Shown: positions 36,775 to 46,870, counted from the stretch's first letter. The stretch: 64,000 nt of DNA from Lysinibacillus fusiformis (GCF_007362955.1 NZ_CP041696.1:62001-126000), one strand, 5' to 3'. Translations and numbers: made by a program. Notes: generated by a model not told the origin, from the sequence alone.

Positions 36775-37677
36775 TTAATTAGTTATATTTCCATCTTTCA
36801 TAAAAAACTTTTTACGATAGACGTGAGGACTATATCCAGTATATTCCTTAAATCGCTCAATATAATAACTAACCGTACTAAATCCTGTGATGGTAGCAAT
36901 AGTCGTTACGGATTGCTCGCTATCGCGTAACAGCTCCATACTTTTACGAAGTCGGTAATGTAAAAGGTATGTGAACGGTGTTAATCCCACTATTTTCTTA
37001 AAAAAGCGACTACATTCTGCTCTACTTAAAAAAACGTGCGCGGCTAATTTTTCAAGCGTTATCTTCTCCTGATAATGGTAATGTAAATAATCAAGCATTT
37101 CCTTAGCGCAATCATGCTGCACAATCATCGATGGGCTCATTATCTGCTCTGTTAGTAAAGACTGTGCCAAAATTGTTTCCCAAATGGCTAACAGTTCTTG
37201 CCAAACCTTTATCTCAAAAAATAGATCTCGCTTTTTCAATAAAATCGCTACACTTTCAACTGATTGTGCCAATTCCCCAGAAAACTTTACAAATGGTAGC
37301 CTATTGGTCACCACATAGGGGAGAACATATTTTGTAGTAATAATACTCTCCTCATGACCCCCTAACAGTATCGGATCAACATTGACACAGTAAGTCTTTG
37401 CTTGCTTTACCCTATAAGGTTTCGCTTCATGTAAGCCAGATGCATTAACAAAGACTCCATCCCCCTGCTCAAGCACAAATACATCAGCCCCTACACGATA
37501 CTGCACACTTCCTTCTTTTACGTAGACAAATTGAATCTCCTTATGCCAATGTAAAGGTAAAAAATCCATACGATCTAAACGAAGTATCGTTTCGTACATT
37601 GCTACTGGAAACGCCTTCGTGCCGTGCAACGTTAATTCTTGTAAATCCTTCGCTACTCTAATATGTGTTAACGCCAC
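36775..37677 (-). CDS. AraC-family transcriptional regulator with N-terminal cupin
   Basis: A 300-residue regulator. Residues about 35-100 form a cupin (LPLHWHKEIQFVYVKEGSVQ, LEQGDGVFVN). Residues about 205-295 are the double helix-turn-helix DNA-binding domain (TLEKLAAHVFLSRAECSRFF and VTTIATITGFSTVSYYIERF ending YSPHVYRKKF). It diverges from the EamA transporter at 37785, the likely target. A GTG start follows GAGGTG. Confidence 0.9.
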   Translation of the reverse strand: MALTHIRVAKDLQELTLHGTKAFPVAMYETILRLDRMDFLPLHWHKEIQFVYVKEGSVQYRVGADVFVLEQGDGVFVNASGLHEAKPYRVKQAKTYCVNVDPILLGGHEESIITTKYVLPYVVTNRLPFVKFSGELAQSVESVAILLKKRDLFFEIKVWQELLAIWETILAQSLLTEQIMSPSMIVQHDCAKEMLDYLHYHYQEKITLEKLAAHVFLSRAECSRFFKKIVGLTPFTYLLHYRLRKSMELLRDSEQSVTTIATITGFSTVSYYIERFKEYTGYSPHVYRKKFFMKDGNITN

Positions 37678-37695
37678 TCACATCACCTCAATATA

Positions 37696-37734
37696 TTGAT
37701 ATTTTCAACCATATAATTCGATATTTTTTACCAT
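37696..37734. promoter_or_regulatory. Direct repeats, possible AraC-type binding sites
   Basis: TTGATATTTTCAACCAT (37696-37712) and TCGATATTTTTTACCAT (37718-37734) repeat with a 22 bp period, about two helical turns, in the gap between regulator and transporter. AraC proteins commonly bind such direct repeats. Confidence 0.42.
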
Positions 37735-37784
37735 CAATACGCTTTATAATTACTTTATATTGATAGTTTAGGAGATGTTGTAGT

Positions 37785-38708
37785 ATGAATCAACAAGTAC
37801 CGAAAAATCGCACAGTGGGTATTATACTTGTCATCCTTGGTGCAAGTTTTTGGGGTATTGGGGGTACTGTCGCTCAAAAGCTCTTCCAGCAGGCAAATAT
37901 TGAGGTTGGCTGGCTCGTATCCAGTCGTCTTCTTTTAGCAGGGATATTACTAATTACCGTTTATAAAATAACACATCGTAAAGAATCCATTTTTGTGATT
38001 TGGGAAACAAAGTATAGTGCTTTTAGACAAATTCTATTTAGCTTACTTGGTATGCTCGCTGTACAATATACCTATATGATGTCCATTGCTTTAGGGAATT
38101 CTGCTGTAGCGACATTGTTGCAATATTTAGCACCTCTTTTCATCATGGGCTTTTATTTCATCACGAAGCAAAGCCTACTGACAAAACAGGATGGTATAGC
38201 TGTGTCACTTACACTTATCGGCACATTTTTATTGCTAACGAATGGCTCATTGTCCACACTTTCAGTTCCAGTAATGGCGGTGTTTTGGGGTGTACTATCT
38301 GGTCTTTCGGCAGCCTTTTATACATTATATGCTGTGCCGCTTTTACAACAGTTTCATTCATTGCTTGTTGTAGGGTGGTCAATGCTGATTGGTGGTTTAG
38401 TCATGAGTTTATTCTATCAACCATGGCACATCAGTATTTCAATTTGGTCGCTTTCAACGACAATTTATTTTTTCTTTATCGTTATTTTCGGGACAATGCT
38501 TGCATTTTGGCTTTATATTGAGAGTCTACAGTATTTATCGCCTAAGGAAACAAGTTTACTTGGTAGCCTCGAACCATTAACAGCTGTTATCACAAGTGTC
38601 CTTTGGCTACAAATTTCATTTGGAGGTTTCCAAGTAATTGGAACATTACTCATTCTATGTATGATTTTATATCTCACTGTGTTTCAGAAAAAACGTATGA
38701 ACGTTTAA
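37785..38708 (+). CDS. EamA/DMT-family transporter
   Basis: A 307-residue membrane protein with ten hydrophobic helices arranged as two EamA repeats. The first starts ILGASFWGIGGTVAQKLF and the second GVLSGLSAAFYTLY; the final ETSLLGSLEPLTAVI is the family motif before the last helices. These transporters move small metabolites such as amino acids; the substrate is unknown. The divergent AraC regulator suggests inducible expression. Confidence 0.9.
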   Translation: MNQQVPKNRTVGIILVILGASFWGIGGTVAQKLFQQANIEVGWLVSSRLLLAGILLITVYKITHRKESIFVIWETKYSAFRQILFSLLGMLAVQYTYMMSIALGNSAVATLLQYLAPLFIMGFYFITKQSLLTKQDGIAVSLTLIGTFLLLTNGSLSTLSVPVMAVFWGVLSGLSAAFYTLYAVPLLQQFHSLLVVGWSMLIGGLVMSLFYQPWHISISIWSLSTTIYFFFIVIFGTMLAFWLYIESLQYLSPKETSLLGSLEPLTAVITSVLWLQISFGGFQVIGTLLILCMILYLTVFQKKRMNV

Positions 38709-38892
38709 CTAATTTTTTATTTAATAGTAAGGAGGAACAAAATTCAGATAATTCCAATAAGTAATGGTCATAAATTCCTATAATAGCAATATTAAACTAA
38801 GAATTTATACATAAAATTTACATAATTCATATATCTTTTCTCCTTGTTTGTCCATTATACTGAAATTATCATCATATGAAGGAGGCAAGTAT

Positions 38893-39939
38893 ATGGATAA
38901 AAAAGTGATTTTCTTCGAAGTACAAGGCGGTAATGACAAAGGACCAGATGGCTACCGAAAAGATACAATGCCAATGGTTAATGCGCTAAAACAACGAGGA
39001 CAAGATGCTGAAGTGATTTTCTTTGATGTAACTAAAAAGGATGAAATTTTTAACTATGTAAAAGAACAAGGGATCGCCTATGTATCACGCATTAATCCAG
39101 GAAACTTACAGCACGAGGCAGAATATTTTGAGATGCTACGTGAGTTATGTGCAGAAGGTGTTATTGGGATGCCTCATCCTGATGCAATGATTGGCTACGG
39201 CTCTAAAGATGTTTTATCAAAATTAACATCCACTAATCTAGTTCCAGATGATACTTTCGCTTATTATACGACTGAAGCATTTAAAGCACAATTCCCTACT
39301 TCTCTTGCCATTAATGAGCGTGTCTTAAAACAAAATCGCGGTTCAACAGGCGAAGGCATTTGGCGTGTGAAGTTAGTCAATCCACTTGCAAAAAGGGTAA
39401 CAGAAGTGCCACTTGATGCAGAGATTAAATGTACAGAAGCCAAAGATAATCACGTAGAATATTGGAAACTCGGTGAATTCATGACTTTTTGTGAACAGTA
39501 CATTACTGGTGCAAATGGTATGTTAATTGATATGCGTTTCCTCCCTCGTATTACAGAAGGTGAAATCCGCTTATTTATGTTGCGCGATAAACCAGTTCAT
39601 GTAGTACATAAAAAACCAGCAGATTCTGAGGACGCCTTTAGTGCGACACTATTTTCAGGTGCCCAATATCGCTATGATGCACCTGAGGATTGGGCAGAAC
39701 TTGTACAAAACTTTTTGATACAATTACCACTTGTCACAAGCTTATTGGGCAATTATGATCTGCCTCTCATTTGGACAGCCGATTTCATGCTAGATACAAA
39801 CGGAGCAGGTGAAGACTGCTACATTTTAGGTGAAATGAACTGCTCATGTGTGGGCTTCACATCTGAGCTTACATTAGCTCATCAAGTGGCCGAAGAAATT
39901 TTAGCCTGTATCAAAGAGCAAACAGAAATTTTAGCGTAA
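38893..39939 (+). CDS. Cj0069-family protein (ATP-grasp-like)
   Basis: A 348-residue protein beginning IFFEVQGGNDKGPDGYRK, with HPDAMIGYGSKDVLSKL, VLKQNRGSTGEGIWRV and LGEMNCSCVGFTSELTL. This set is typical of the Cj0069 family, whose layout resembles ATP-grasp ligases. The reaction is not established. I start at the ATG at 38893, which has GGAGG nine bases upstream; the open frame begins 15 codons earlier without a site. It is a single-gene unit ending at a strong terminator. Confidence 0.85.
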   Translation: MDKKVIFFEVQGGNDKGPDGYRKDTMPMVNALKQRGQDAEVIFFDVTKKDEIFNYVKEQGIAYVSRINPGNLQHEAEYFEMLRELCAEGVIGMPHPDAMIGYGSKDVLSKLTSTNLVPDDTFAYYTTEAFKAQFPTSLAINERVLKQNRGSTGEGIWRVKLVNPLAKRVTEVPLDAEIKCTEAKDNHVEYWKLGEFMTFCEQYITGANGMLIDMRFLPRITEGEIRLFMLRDKPVHVVHKKPADSEDAFSATLFSGAQYRYDAPEDWAELVQNFLIQLPLVTSLLGNYDLPLIWTADFMLDTNGAGEDCYILGEMNCSCVGFTSELTLAHQVAEEILACIKEQTEILA

Positions 39940-39941
39940 AT

Positions 39942-39975
39942 AAAAAAAGTGCGACATTTCTGTCGCACTTTTTTT
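39942..39975. terminator. Bidirectional terminator between convergent genes
   Basis: GTGCGACA (39949-39956) pairs with TGTCGCAC (39961-39968) over a four-base loop, with a run of As before and Ts after. It can therefore stop transcription from both sides. Confidence 0.9.
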
Positions 39976-40606
39976 ACATATAGATCTTTATACCCTGAAT
40001 AAATTCATAAATAAAGTAACCAGCAAATCCAATCAATAATACGCCGGATATCATGGTAAGCGATTTGATCATTTTACGACTCATCGCCCTACGTGTTACA
40101 GAGACAATCGTCATTAGACCGATATCGTGTAGTAAAATACCACTCAGTACACCTGCAGCAATTACTAAAAAGTTTGTCGACTCCGCTTGATCATATGACT
40201 TTGCTAGTACGACACCAAAAACATTCACCCAAAACACTAGATTTCCTGGTGATATCGCTACGAGTAATCCATTGCGATAGGATTTAAAAAAAGACTTCGT
40301 CACCTTTTCACCAGCCAATGTAATATCATGGTCGGCATTCTTAATAGAATCAATCCCTAATAACAATAAGAACCCTGCCCCAATAATCCACATTGGCAAT
40401 TGAATCAACGGCATTGCTAAAATCGAAGCAAGCCCCATATACAAACCGAAAATTAATGCAATGTCGATTGTCATACCACCCAGCCCTACTGCCCAGCCGT
40501 GCACAAAACCATTTTTTAATCCTTGCTTCGTCATTTCCACCGTAATGGCACCTACAGGCATGGCAATTGCTAACCCTACCATGACATACGCTACATACAA
40601 ACTCAA
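39974..40606 (-). CDS. LysE-family translocator
   Basis: A 210-residue membrane protein with six hydrophobic segments. It has AIAMPVGAITVEMTKQGLKN near the N-terminus and ISPGNLVFWVNVFGVVLA in the centre, both typical of LysE-type exporters. The start is a TTG at 40606 with a modest AAAGAAG site. The substrate is unknown. It converges on the Cj0069-family gene. Confidence 0.85.
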   Translation of the reverse strand: MSLYVAYVMVGLAIAMPVGAITVEMTKQGLKNGFVHGWAVGLGGMTIDIALIFGLYMGLASILAMPLIQLPMWIIGAGFLLLLGIDSIKNADHDITLAGEKVTKSFFKSYRNGLLVAISPGNLVFWVNVFGVVLAKSYDQAESTNFLVIAAGVLSGILLHDIGLMTIVSVTRRAMSRKMIKSLTMISGVLLIGFAGYFIYEFIQGIKIYM

Positions 40607-40765
40607 AGAAACACTTCTTTCATGCTATAAAATAAGTTTCATTCGTCCGTTTATAGTATAATTCTAGCATAAAAATACGGAAATATCTCCATTTTTTTAT
40701 AATTATTCATTAAGATGAACTCAATTACCATGTTAGCATAACCCAAACAACATACCCTATAAGGT

Positions 40766-40865
40766 ATAAAAGATTGGCAAATTGTGGATATCCGCGAAAT
40801 CGAAGAATTTAAGGAAGGGCTTTCCCGATGCACTTAACGTTCCTCTGTCCTATAAAAGATGCTGA
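40766..40865 (+). pseudogene. Rhodanese-domain relic with frameshift
   Basis: The frame from 40766 reads KDWQIVDIREIEEFKEG, a typical rhodanese segment. After one extra base at about 40820 the next frame reads FPDALNVPLSYKR, the expected continuation (compare family pattern HIPGAxNVPL). There is no start, catalytic cysteine loop or ribosome site, so this is a degraded fragment. Confidence 0.6.
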
Positions 40866-40917
40866 GTAGAAATCTAATTGTGCTGTCCTAAATGTTAACA
40901 AAATATCATGTAATACA

Positions 40918-41112
40918 ACAAGAGGCTGACCCAAAAGTAAAAATTCGCGTAGACTCCTGCGGGTAAACAAGAGCACGAGACCCAGTAGGGTGCGTTAAGT
41001 GGAACGAAGACTAAAGTCGTCACGTCCTGTGACAACGCCTTCGTGACCAACATCCTGTTGCCCTGATTCGGCTCGAGTCTTGCCCGCGGAAAGCGTAGCG
41101 GATTTTTACCAT
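40918..41112. repeat. Bacillaceae-type dispersed intergenic repeat
   Basis: Markedly more GC-rich than its surroundings. It runs from GAGGCTGACCCAAAAG through GTAGACTCCTGCGGG to GCCCGCGGAAAGCGTAGCGG, ends that recur widely in Bacillaceae intergenic repeats and can pair (CTCCTGCGGG-type with CCCGCGGAAAG-type). Frames through it lack ribosome sites and are not taken as genes. Confidence 0.6.
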
Positions 41113-41167
41113 ATAGGAAGATAACCATTATTGTTTGAAGGGCTTCTTAGACAGCTCCCCTTCCTTC

Positions 41168-41908
41168 TTATAACATTTGCTTTTTCCACTGTACTAGGAG
41201 ATCTTCAGATTTCGCAATATCAATCTTTAACGCAACCTGTTTGGCATTACAGCGTTTCTTCGCTTTATCCCAGGCTTCCTCTAAAGTAGGCAAATAGCTT
41301 AAATTTTTTGAGGTTGCTACAAGCTGTAATAAAATATTGCCCTGAATATAGTACCAACGAGCGTTCATGCTATCTAAGTGAATCGCTTCCTCAATAAGTC
41401 GCAGTGCTAAATACGGACTCGCTTCAATTCGATTTATAAACTGCGCAAAGGTACCCCAATAAAGTGCTGTATTGGGCTGTAATTTAATAGCCTCTGCATA
41501 TTGCGCCATTGCTTTATCATGTTCCTTTGCAAGTACAAAATACTCAGCCATTGTATAGTAAGCGTTCGCCTGTGCCTCAATTGGTCCTGCCAGTAATTCA
41601 TCAATCACTTTAGTGAATTGTTCCTCATCCTGACTGCCTAAATAGCCTGCAAGTACATCACCTTCTGGATACGATCCATCCGTACGTTCGACACTTTGTT
41701 TCACCTTATCACCTGTAGGGGCTGGCATATTGGCGTAGCCATTGGCCTCTAAAAGTGCGACATGCTGCTGAACAGTTGAAAATGAAGCGTCTGCTGCAAA
41801 CAATTCATTCACTAATAATGCTTTCGCTAAAGTATAGCTTTCTTTGACTCTACCATTTACAAATAACTCATTTATTTGTTGAACTTGCTCATCAAATTGT
41901 TTTATCAC
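41168..41908 (-). CDS. TPR-containing protein, unknown function
   Basis: A 246-residue helical protein. TPR-like repeats are visible at about residues 120-200 (ANAYYTMAEYFVLAKEHDKAMAQ is the clearest region, followed by an AIKLQPNTALYWG unit and AIHLDSMNARWYYIQGN). The frame is open further upstream to 42019, but the GTG at 41908 has a GGTGAGG site and the longer N-terminus has no family pattern. It lies behind the chemoreceptor gene and may be co-transcribed with it. Confidence 0.75.
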   Translation of the reverse strand: MIKQFDEQVQQINELFVNGRVKESYTLAKALLVNELFAADASFSTVQQHVALLEANGYANMPAPTGDKVKQSVERTDGSYPEGDVLAGYLGSQDEEQFTKVIDELLAGPIEAQANAYYTMAEYFVLAKEHDKAMAQYAEAIKLQPNTALYWGTFAQFINRIEASPYLALRLIEEAIHLDSMNARWYYIQGNILLQLVATSKNLSYLPTLEEAWDKAKKRCNAKQVALKIDIAKSEDLLVQWKKQML

Positions 41909-42027
41909 TATTATAATCCTCACCTTCACCAAAAGAAAAAGTCTTACAGGTAGTTTACCATCTTTAGCAGGGAAAATAGCTAATATCGTAAAAAACCGTA
42001 GCGAAACATTGATCTCCATGACATTTA

Positions 42028-43740
42028 CTACTCTTTCAATTTAAAGGTTTCTACATATTTATGAAGTTCTTTTGCCATTTGACTTGTTGCATTTGAGCCA
42101 TTTGCTACTTCATCAATACTTGCCGTCGTTTGTTGAGCAGCTGCAGTAATATTATTCATCGTCTCTTCGATTTCACGAATAGCCTCTGTTAATTGCTGAA
42201 TCATGTGTACGACATGATCGGATTTCACTGTTTCTAAAGTCATTAAATTAGAAATACCTGTTATTTCCTCTACCGTTTCTTCCACTGCAGATGAAATGTC
42301 GCTTAATGACTGTGCTGTTAAACGTACAGTATCAGTACCTTTTTCAATATATTTCGTATTGTCGTTCGTGGAAGTAATCACATGTTGAATACGGACCATA
42401 ATGTCTTGTACAAGCTTTTCAACTTCTAATACTTCTTGATTTGATTGTTCAGCAAGTTTACGTACTTCCTCAGCAACAACTGCAAAGCCTTTGCCATGCT
42501 CTCCAGCCCTTGCAGCTTCGATAGATGCATTTAGCGCTAAAAGGTTTGTTTGGGCAGCGATGCCAGCAATGGAATTCGTAATATCTTGAATTTTCGTTGC
42601 CGATACCACTAAATTTTGAACCGTATGACTGACTTCATCAGAACCTTTACGTATTAACGCCATATCGTTATTTATGTCCTTCGCACGCTGCTCGCCCTCG
42701 GTTGCAATTTTCATGGTGTCATGTGAAATTGCAACGCTATTATCCGCCTTCACTTTCATATTTTGTAAATCCTCTGCTAATGACGTAAGTGCTCCTGTAG
42801 CATTTTCTGCATGATGCATACCTTCCGTCACTGCCGTGGTAACCTCACCAATATTCGTCGCAACGATTTGGACTGTATTGGTCATTTCGTTAAGTGTATT
42901 AGATGTTTCAACCGCATTGGCTGTTAATGAATCAGATGTGGAACGCATTGTTAAAATCATATTTTGTAAACTCTTCGTCATACGATTTAAAGTCTTGGCT
43001 AAATCGCCTACCTCATCATGACTTTTTACATCCGTTCCCTGAATTGCCAAATTGCCATCCGCAATTTGTTTCGCTTGTTCTATCAAAAGGCTAATCGGTC
43101 TTACTTTTCGACGAATTAAAAAGCCTGTAATAATCGAAGCTAAAAGCATGGGAATGATGCTTATTAAAATACCATTCCGCACAACAGCCCACGTTCGTTC
43201 TTTCACGATATTGGCATCGAAATCAATAACACTAATGGCTATAACTTCTTTACTAGAATCATGATCCTTAAAAATAGGTGCATACCCTGAAAGTCGGTTC
43301 ATCCCACCAAATGTATAAGGTTCAGAATAAGTTGGATGCTTCATGTCAAGTAACATCGAAATAGCGTCTTCGTCGATATAAAAATCATCTCCGGGCGCAA
43401 ACCCCTTTTCCGCTAAGTGCTCATCAAGGGCCAGTAATGTTCCATCTAACGTTAAAATGTACTGTGTTTGGAATATATCTTTATGATTGGTAGTCCAATT
43501 TAAATCGTTCCCGATGCTTTCCATTGCTTGTCGATCCCCATTAAGTGCTTTTTCGATATCTGCTGGACCTATCAATCCTGTTGTAATATTGGCACAACCA
43601 TATGCCTCAACGCCAGCAGCATCATATAGCTTATTATAAGCCGTTATGTATGTAGCAATCGAAGTAATACCTAGCATCACCACTAAGATGCCAGCAATAA
43701 TCGTTCCCAGTTGAAAAGTTAATGAATTTCGTAAATTCAC
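42028..43740 (-). CDS. Methyl-accepting chemotaxis protein
   Basis: A 570-residue chemoreceptor. It has a first membrane helix at about 12-35, an extracellular sensor domain to about 190, a second helix to about 212, a HAMP domain ([20 protein letters not shown]) and a long signalling coiled coil. The hairpin tip is [20 protein letters not shown] followed by [18 protein letters not shown]. The ligand is unknown. The GTG start has a GGGGAG site. A cheW-like gene occurs 5 kb downstream but is not adjacent. Confidence 0.94.
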   Translation of the reverse strand: MNLRNSLTFQLGTIIAGILVVMLGITSIATYITAYNKLYDAAGVEAYGCANITTGLIGPADIEKALNGDRQAMESIGNDLNWTTNHKDIFQTQYILTLDGTLLALDEHLAEKGFAPGDDFYIDEDAISMLLDMKHPTYSEPYTFGGMNRLSGYAPIFKDHDSSKEVIAISVIDFDANIVKERTWAVVRNGILISIIPMLLASIITGFLIRRKVRPISLLIEQAKQIADGNLAIQGTDVKSHDEVGDLAKTLNRMTKSLQNMILTMRSTSDSLTANAVETSNTLNEMTNTVQIVATNIGEVTTAVTEGMHHAENATGALTSLAEDLQNMKVKADNSVAISHDTMKIATEGEQRAKDINNDMALIRKGSDEVSHTVQNLVVSATKIQDITNSIAGIAAQTNLLALNASIEAARAGEHGKGFAVVAEEVRKLAEQSNQEVLEVEKLVQDIMVRIQHVITSTNDNTKYIEKGTDTVRLTAQSLSDISSAVEETVEEITGISNLMTLETVKSDHVVHMIQQLTEAIREIEETMNNITAAAQQTTASIDEVANGSNATSQMAKELHKYVETFKLKE

Positions 43741-43937
43741 GATTCATACTCTCCCCTTCCTTGTAAAAATCTATGAAAATTCATCTATCTCAACCATCAT
43801 ACTATAATAAGATGTATTTAAAAAGCATCTTTTAATCTTAAACTTTAGTAAAATCCTTGGATATTTATCTGAATTATGAGATAATTGAAATGTATTTCTT
43901 ATCTGAGAGGCATGATTATATTTAAGGGGGGCTTGCT

Positions 43938-44147
43938 ATGAATAGACGTTTTCATTTAGTGACACTTATTATTATGGGAAATCTGTTAACACTAGGCGCT
44001 ATTTTCGTTTATGCCATACAAAGCCAAGTACAGGTCGCCCTTAGTACCTATGGTCTCGTGATGGGATTTTTAAGCACGCTATTAATTTTTATTTTTTATT
44101 TATGGGGAAATGACAAGCCACATGTATCAAACCGATTTTTCAAATAG
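43938..44147 (+). CDS. Small membrane protein
   Basis: A 69-residue protein with two hydrophobic helices, about residues 6-26 and 36-55, and a short charged tail (GNDKPHVSNRFFK). A GGGGGG ribosome site precedes the ATG. It is followed by a terminator at 44159, so it looks like an independent gene. Family unknown. Confidence 0.7.
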   Translation: MNRRFHLVTLIIMGNLLTLGAIFVYAIQSQVQVALSTYGLVMGFLSTLLIFIFYLWGNDKPHVSNRFFK

Positions 44148-44158
44148 TGGAAATGACT

Positions 44159-44206
44159 AAAGGTTGTAGTGCGTGCCAATGCTACAATCTTTATTACTTT
44201 TTATAC
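44159..44206 (+). terminator. Terminator after the small membrane protein
   Basis: AAAGGTTGTAG pairs with CTACAATCTTT across a loop of about 12 bases with one G-U pair, followed by a T-rich run. The remainder of the gap to 44427 holds no gene that I can support. Confidence 0.7.
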
Positions 44207-44427
44207 TAGTTAAAAAAGTATAGCTTTCTCCCCTATTTCTCATTAGAAATCACCTCCATATGGCCACCATCTCAATTAGGTTAGCTACAAAAAGTCTTCC
44301 AACACCCTCTTGAGAAAACACTAGCAAGAACATAGACAATTCTCTTCAATATTCAGGGTAATTACTGTTGAAAATGGCTGATGATTGTAGAAAAATAAAA
44401 TTTTTTGTAGAAATTTAAAAACAATGA

Positions 44428-44456
44428 TTGAGTAGTAAATCAATTTTCTGTATAAT
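44428..44456 (+). promoter_or_regulatory. SigA promoter of the polyamine operon
   Basis: TTGAGT (44428-44433) and a perfect TATAAT (44451-44456) are 17 bases apart. This places transcription start near 44463 and rules out the earlier in-frame starts of the next gene. Confidence 0.75.
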
Positions 44457-44499
44457 CAGCTTGTTTGACAATACTTTATATGAACTTGGGGGTAGACAA

Positions 44500-45729
44500 T
44501 TGGGTAAAGCATTGATTATAGGAGCTGGCGGAGTTGCCAGTGTTGTGGTACACAAGTGTGTTCAAAATTCGGACGTATTTGAGGAAATTTGTATCGCAAG
44601 TAGAACTGTTTCAAAATGTGACGCTCTAAAAGAAAAACTGGACGGCGGAAAAACAAAGATTCAGACTGCACAGGTAGACGCAGATAATACGGACGAGGTT
44701 ATTGAGCTTATTAAAGCCTTTGGACCAGATGTAGTTATAAATGTTGCACTACCTTATCAAGACCTAACGATTATGGATGCTTGCTTAGCGACAGGTGTGC
44801 ACTATGTGGATACTGCAAACTACGAGCCACCTGAAACGGCAAAATTTGAATATAAATGGCAATGGGCTTATAAAGAAAAATTCGAGAAGGCTGGCTTAAC
44901 TGCACTACTAGGTAGTGGTTTTGATCCAGGTGTAACGGGCGTTTTCACAGCACATGCACAAAAACATGAATTCGATGAAATTCATTACATTGATATTGTG
45001 GATGCCAATGCTGGTGATCATGGTTATCATTTCGCAACGAACTTCAATCCAGAAATCAATATCCGTGAAATCACAGCAAATGGCCGTTACTGGAAAGAAG
45101 GCAAGTGGATTGAAACAGCACCACTTGAGAAAAAAGAAGTGTATAACTTACCAGAAATCGGTCCAAAAGATATTTACCTGCTATACCATGAAGAATTAGA
45201 ATCAATTGCTAAAAACATTAAAGGCTTAAAACAAATCCGCTTCTGGATGACTTTCTCTGAGAAATACTTAACACACTTAAAAGTATTAGAGAATGTTGGC
45301 ATGACGTCTATTGAACCAATCGAATTCGAAGGACAAATGATTCAGCCAATCCACTTCCTTAAAGCAGTATTACCGGATCCAGCATCTCTTGGACCACGCA
45401 CAAAAGGAAAAACAAATATCGGCTGTATCATCCGCGGATTAAAAGATGGCAAAGAGAAAACTTACTACGTGTACAACATCTGTGATCACGAAGAATGTTA
45501 CAATGAGGTAGGTTCACAAGCAATTTCATATACAACAGGTGTACCAGCAATGATTGGTGCCATGCTTGTGATGAATGGCAAGTGGCAAAAACCTGGTGTT
45601 TGGAACGTTGAAGAGTTCGATCCAGATCCATTCATGGACGCATTGAACAAATGGGGTCTACCATGGCAAGAAAGCCATAATCCAGAATTACTTGACCTAG
45701 AAGTAGACACAAAGGAACTAAGCCGATGA
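44500..45729 (+). CDS. Carboxy(nor)spermidine dehydrogenase, saccharopine dehydrogenase family
   Basis: A 409-residue oxidoreductase that condenses a diamine (putrescine or diaminopropane) with aspartate semialdehyde and reduces the product to a carboxy-polyamine. It shows LIIGAGGVASVVVHK as the nucleotide loop, YVDTANYEPPE, LLGSGFDPGVTGVFTAH and GDHGYHFATNFNPEINIRE. The TTG at 44500 has a GGGGGT site and lies 40 bases after the promoter. It overlaps nspC by four bases, which supports this role over lysine metabolism. Confidence 0.88.
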   Translation: MGKALIIGAGGVASVVVHKCVQNSDVFEEICIASRTVSKCDALKEKLDGGKTKIQTAQVDADNTDEVIELIKAFGPDVVINVALPYQDLTIMDACLATGVHYVDTANYEPPETAKFEYKWQWAYKEKFEKAGLTALLGSGFDPGVTGVFTAHAQKHEFDEIHYIDIVDANAGDHGYHFATNFNPEINIREITANGRYWKEGKWIETAPLEKKEVYNLPEIGPKDIYLLYHEELESIAKNIKGLKQIRFWMTFSEKYLTHLKVLENVGMTSIEPIEFEGQMIQPIHFLKAVLPDPASLGPRTKGKTNIGCIIRGLKDGKEKTYYVYNICDHEECYNEVGSQAISYTTGVPAMIGAMLVMNGKWQKPGVWNVEEFDPDPFMDALNKWGLPWQESHNPELLDLEVDTKELSR

Positions 45730-46865
45730 TTCCAATTGATTTCACAAAGGTTCCATCCCCTTCTTACATTGTGGATGAACGATTATTAACAAAAAATCTA
45801 GAGCTTTTAAAATCAATTCAAGATCGTACAGGCTGTCGTATTTTGCTTGCCCTTAAAGGATTCTCGATGCATTCGACATTCCCTTTAGTTGGTGAATACC
45901 TAGCCGGGATTACATCAAGCTCCTTATTTGAAGCGCGTCTTGGCTATGAAAAAATGGGCAAGGAAGTTCACGTTTATGCACCTGCCTATGTAGAGCATGA
46001 ATTAGACGAGCTGCTTGGCTATGTCGATCACATGGTTTTTAACTCATTTAACCAATGGGCACAGTTCAAAGACAAGGTAAAAGCAGCTGGTAAAACAATT
46101 GAATGTGGAATTCGTGTTAATCCTGAATACTCTGAAATTGAAACAGCACTTTATGATCCTTGTTATACAAACTCACGCCTTGGTACAACATTAGCTAATT
46201 TCGACAAATCACAACTTGACGGTATCGATGGCTTACACTTCCATGCGATGTGTGAGCAAAACTCTGACACGTTAGAACGTATTATCAAAGTGGTCGAAGA
46301 AAAATTTGGCGATGTTTTACACAAAATGAAATGGTTAAACTTCGGTGGTGGTCACCATATTACACGTGAAGATTACGATGTAGAAAAGCTTGTAAACATT
46401 ATTAATTACATCCAAGACAAGTATGACCTTCTTGTTTATTTAGAACCTGGTGAAGCAGTAGCATTAAATACAGGCTACCTTGTGGCAACTGTTCTTGATG
46501 TACAGAAAAACGGTATGGATCTAGCAATTTTAGATACATCTGCAACATGCCATATGCCAGACGTTCTAGAAATGCCTTACCGCCCCGTTATTATCGGTGC
46601 AGGTCAGCCAAATGAACTTGCATACACATATCGCTTAGGTGGGCTTACATGCCTTGCAGGTGATGTTATTGGTGATTATTCATTTGAAAAACCATTACAA
46701 CCTGGTGATCGTCTTGTTTTCACAGATATGGCACATTACTCTATGGTGAAAAACCATATGTTTAATGGTGTAAACCTTCCTTCTATCGTTTCTTATAATG
46801 ATGAAGAAGGCATTAAAGTCATTCGTGAATTTAAGTTTGAAGATTATAGCGGTAGACTTTCTTAA
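45726..46865 (+). CDS. nspC: Carboxynorspermidine/carboxyspermidine decarboxylase NspC
   Basis: A 379-residue fold-type III PLP decarboxylase that forms norspermidine or spermidine. The PLP lysine is K44 (LLALKGFSM), and SSLFEARLGYEKMGKEVHVY, LHFHAMCEQNSDTLE, LNFGGGHHITREDYD and EPGEAVALNTGYLVATV are NspC signatures. Together with the preceding gene it forms the alternative spermidine pathway that does not need decarboxylated SAM. The ATG overlaps the upstream stop. Confidence 0.92.
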   Translation: MIPIDFTKVPSPSYIVDERLLTKNLELLKSIQDRTGCRILLALKGFSMHSTFPLVGEYLAGITSSSLFEARLGYEKMGKEVHVYAPAYVEHELDELLGYVDHMVFNSFNQWAQFKDKVKAAGKTIECGIRVNPEYSEIETALYDPCYTNSRLGTTLANFDKSQLDGIDGLHFHAMCEQNSDTLERIIKVVEEKFGDVLHKMKWLNFGGGHHITREDYDVEKLVNIINYIQDKYDLLVYLEPGEAVALNTGYLVATVLDVQKNGMDLAILDTSATCHMPDVLEMPYRPVIIGAGQPNELAYTYRLGGLTCLAGDVIGDYSFEKPLQPGDRLVFTDMAHYSMVKNHMFNGVNLPSIVSYNDEEGIKVIREFKFEDYSGRLS

Positions 46866-46870
46866 CAACA

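Noticed and set aside
40895-41128. 77-residue minus-strand frame
   Set aside because: Falls in the dispersed repeat, has no ribosome site, and its composition follows the repeat rather than a protein.
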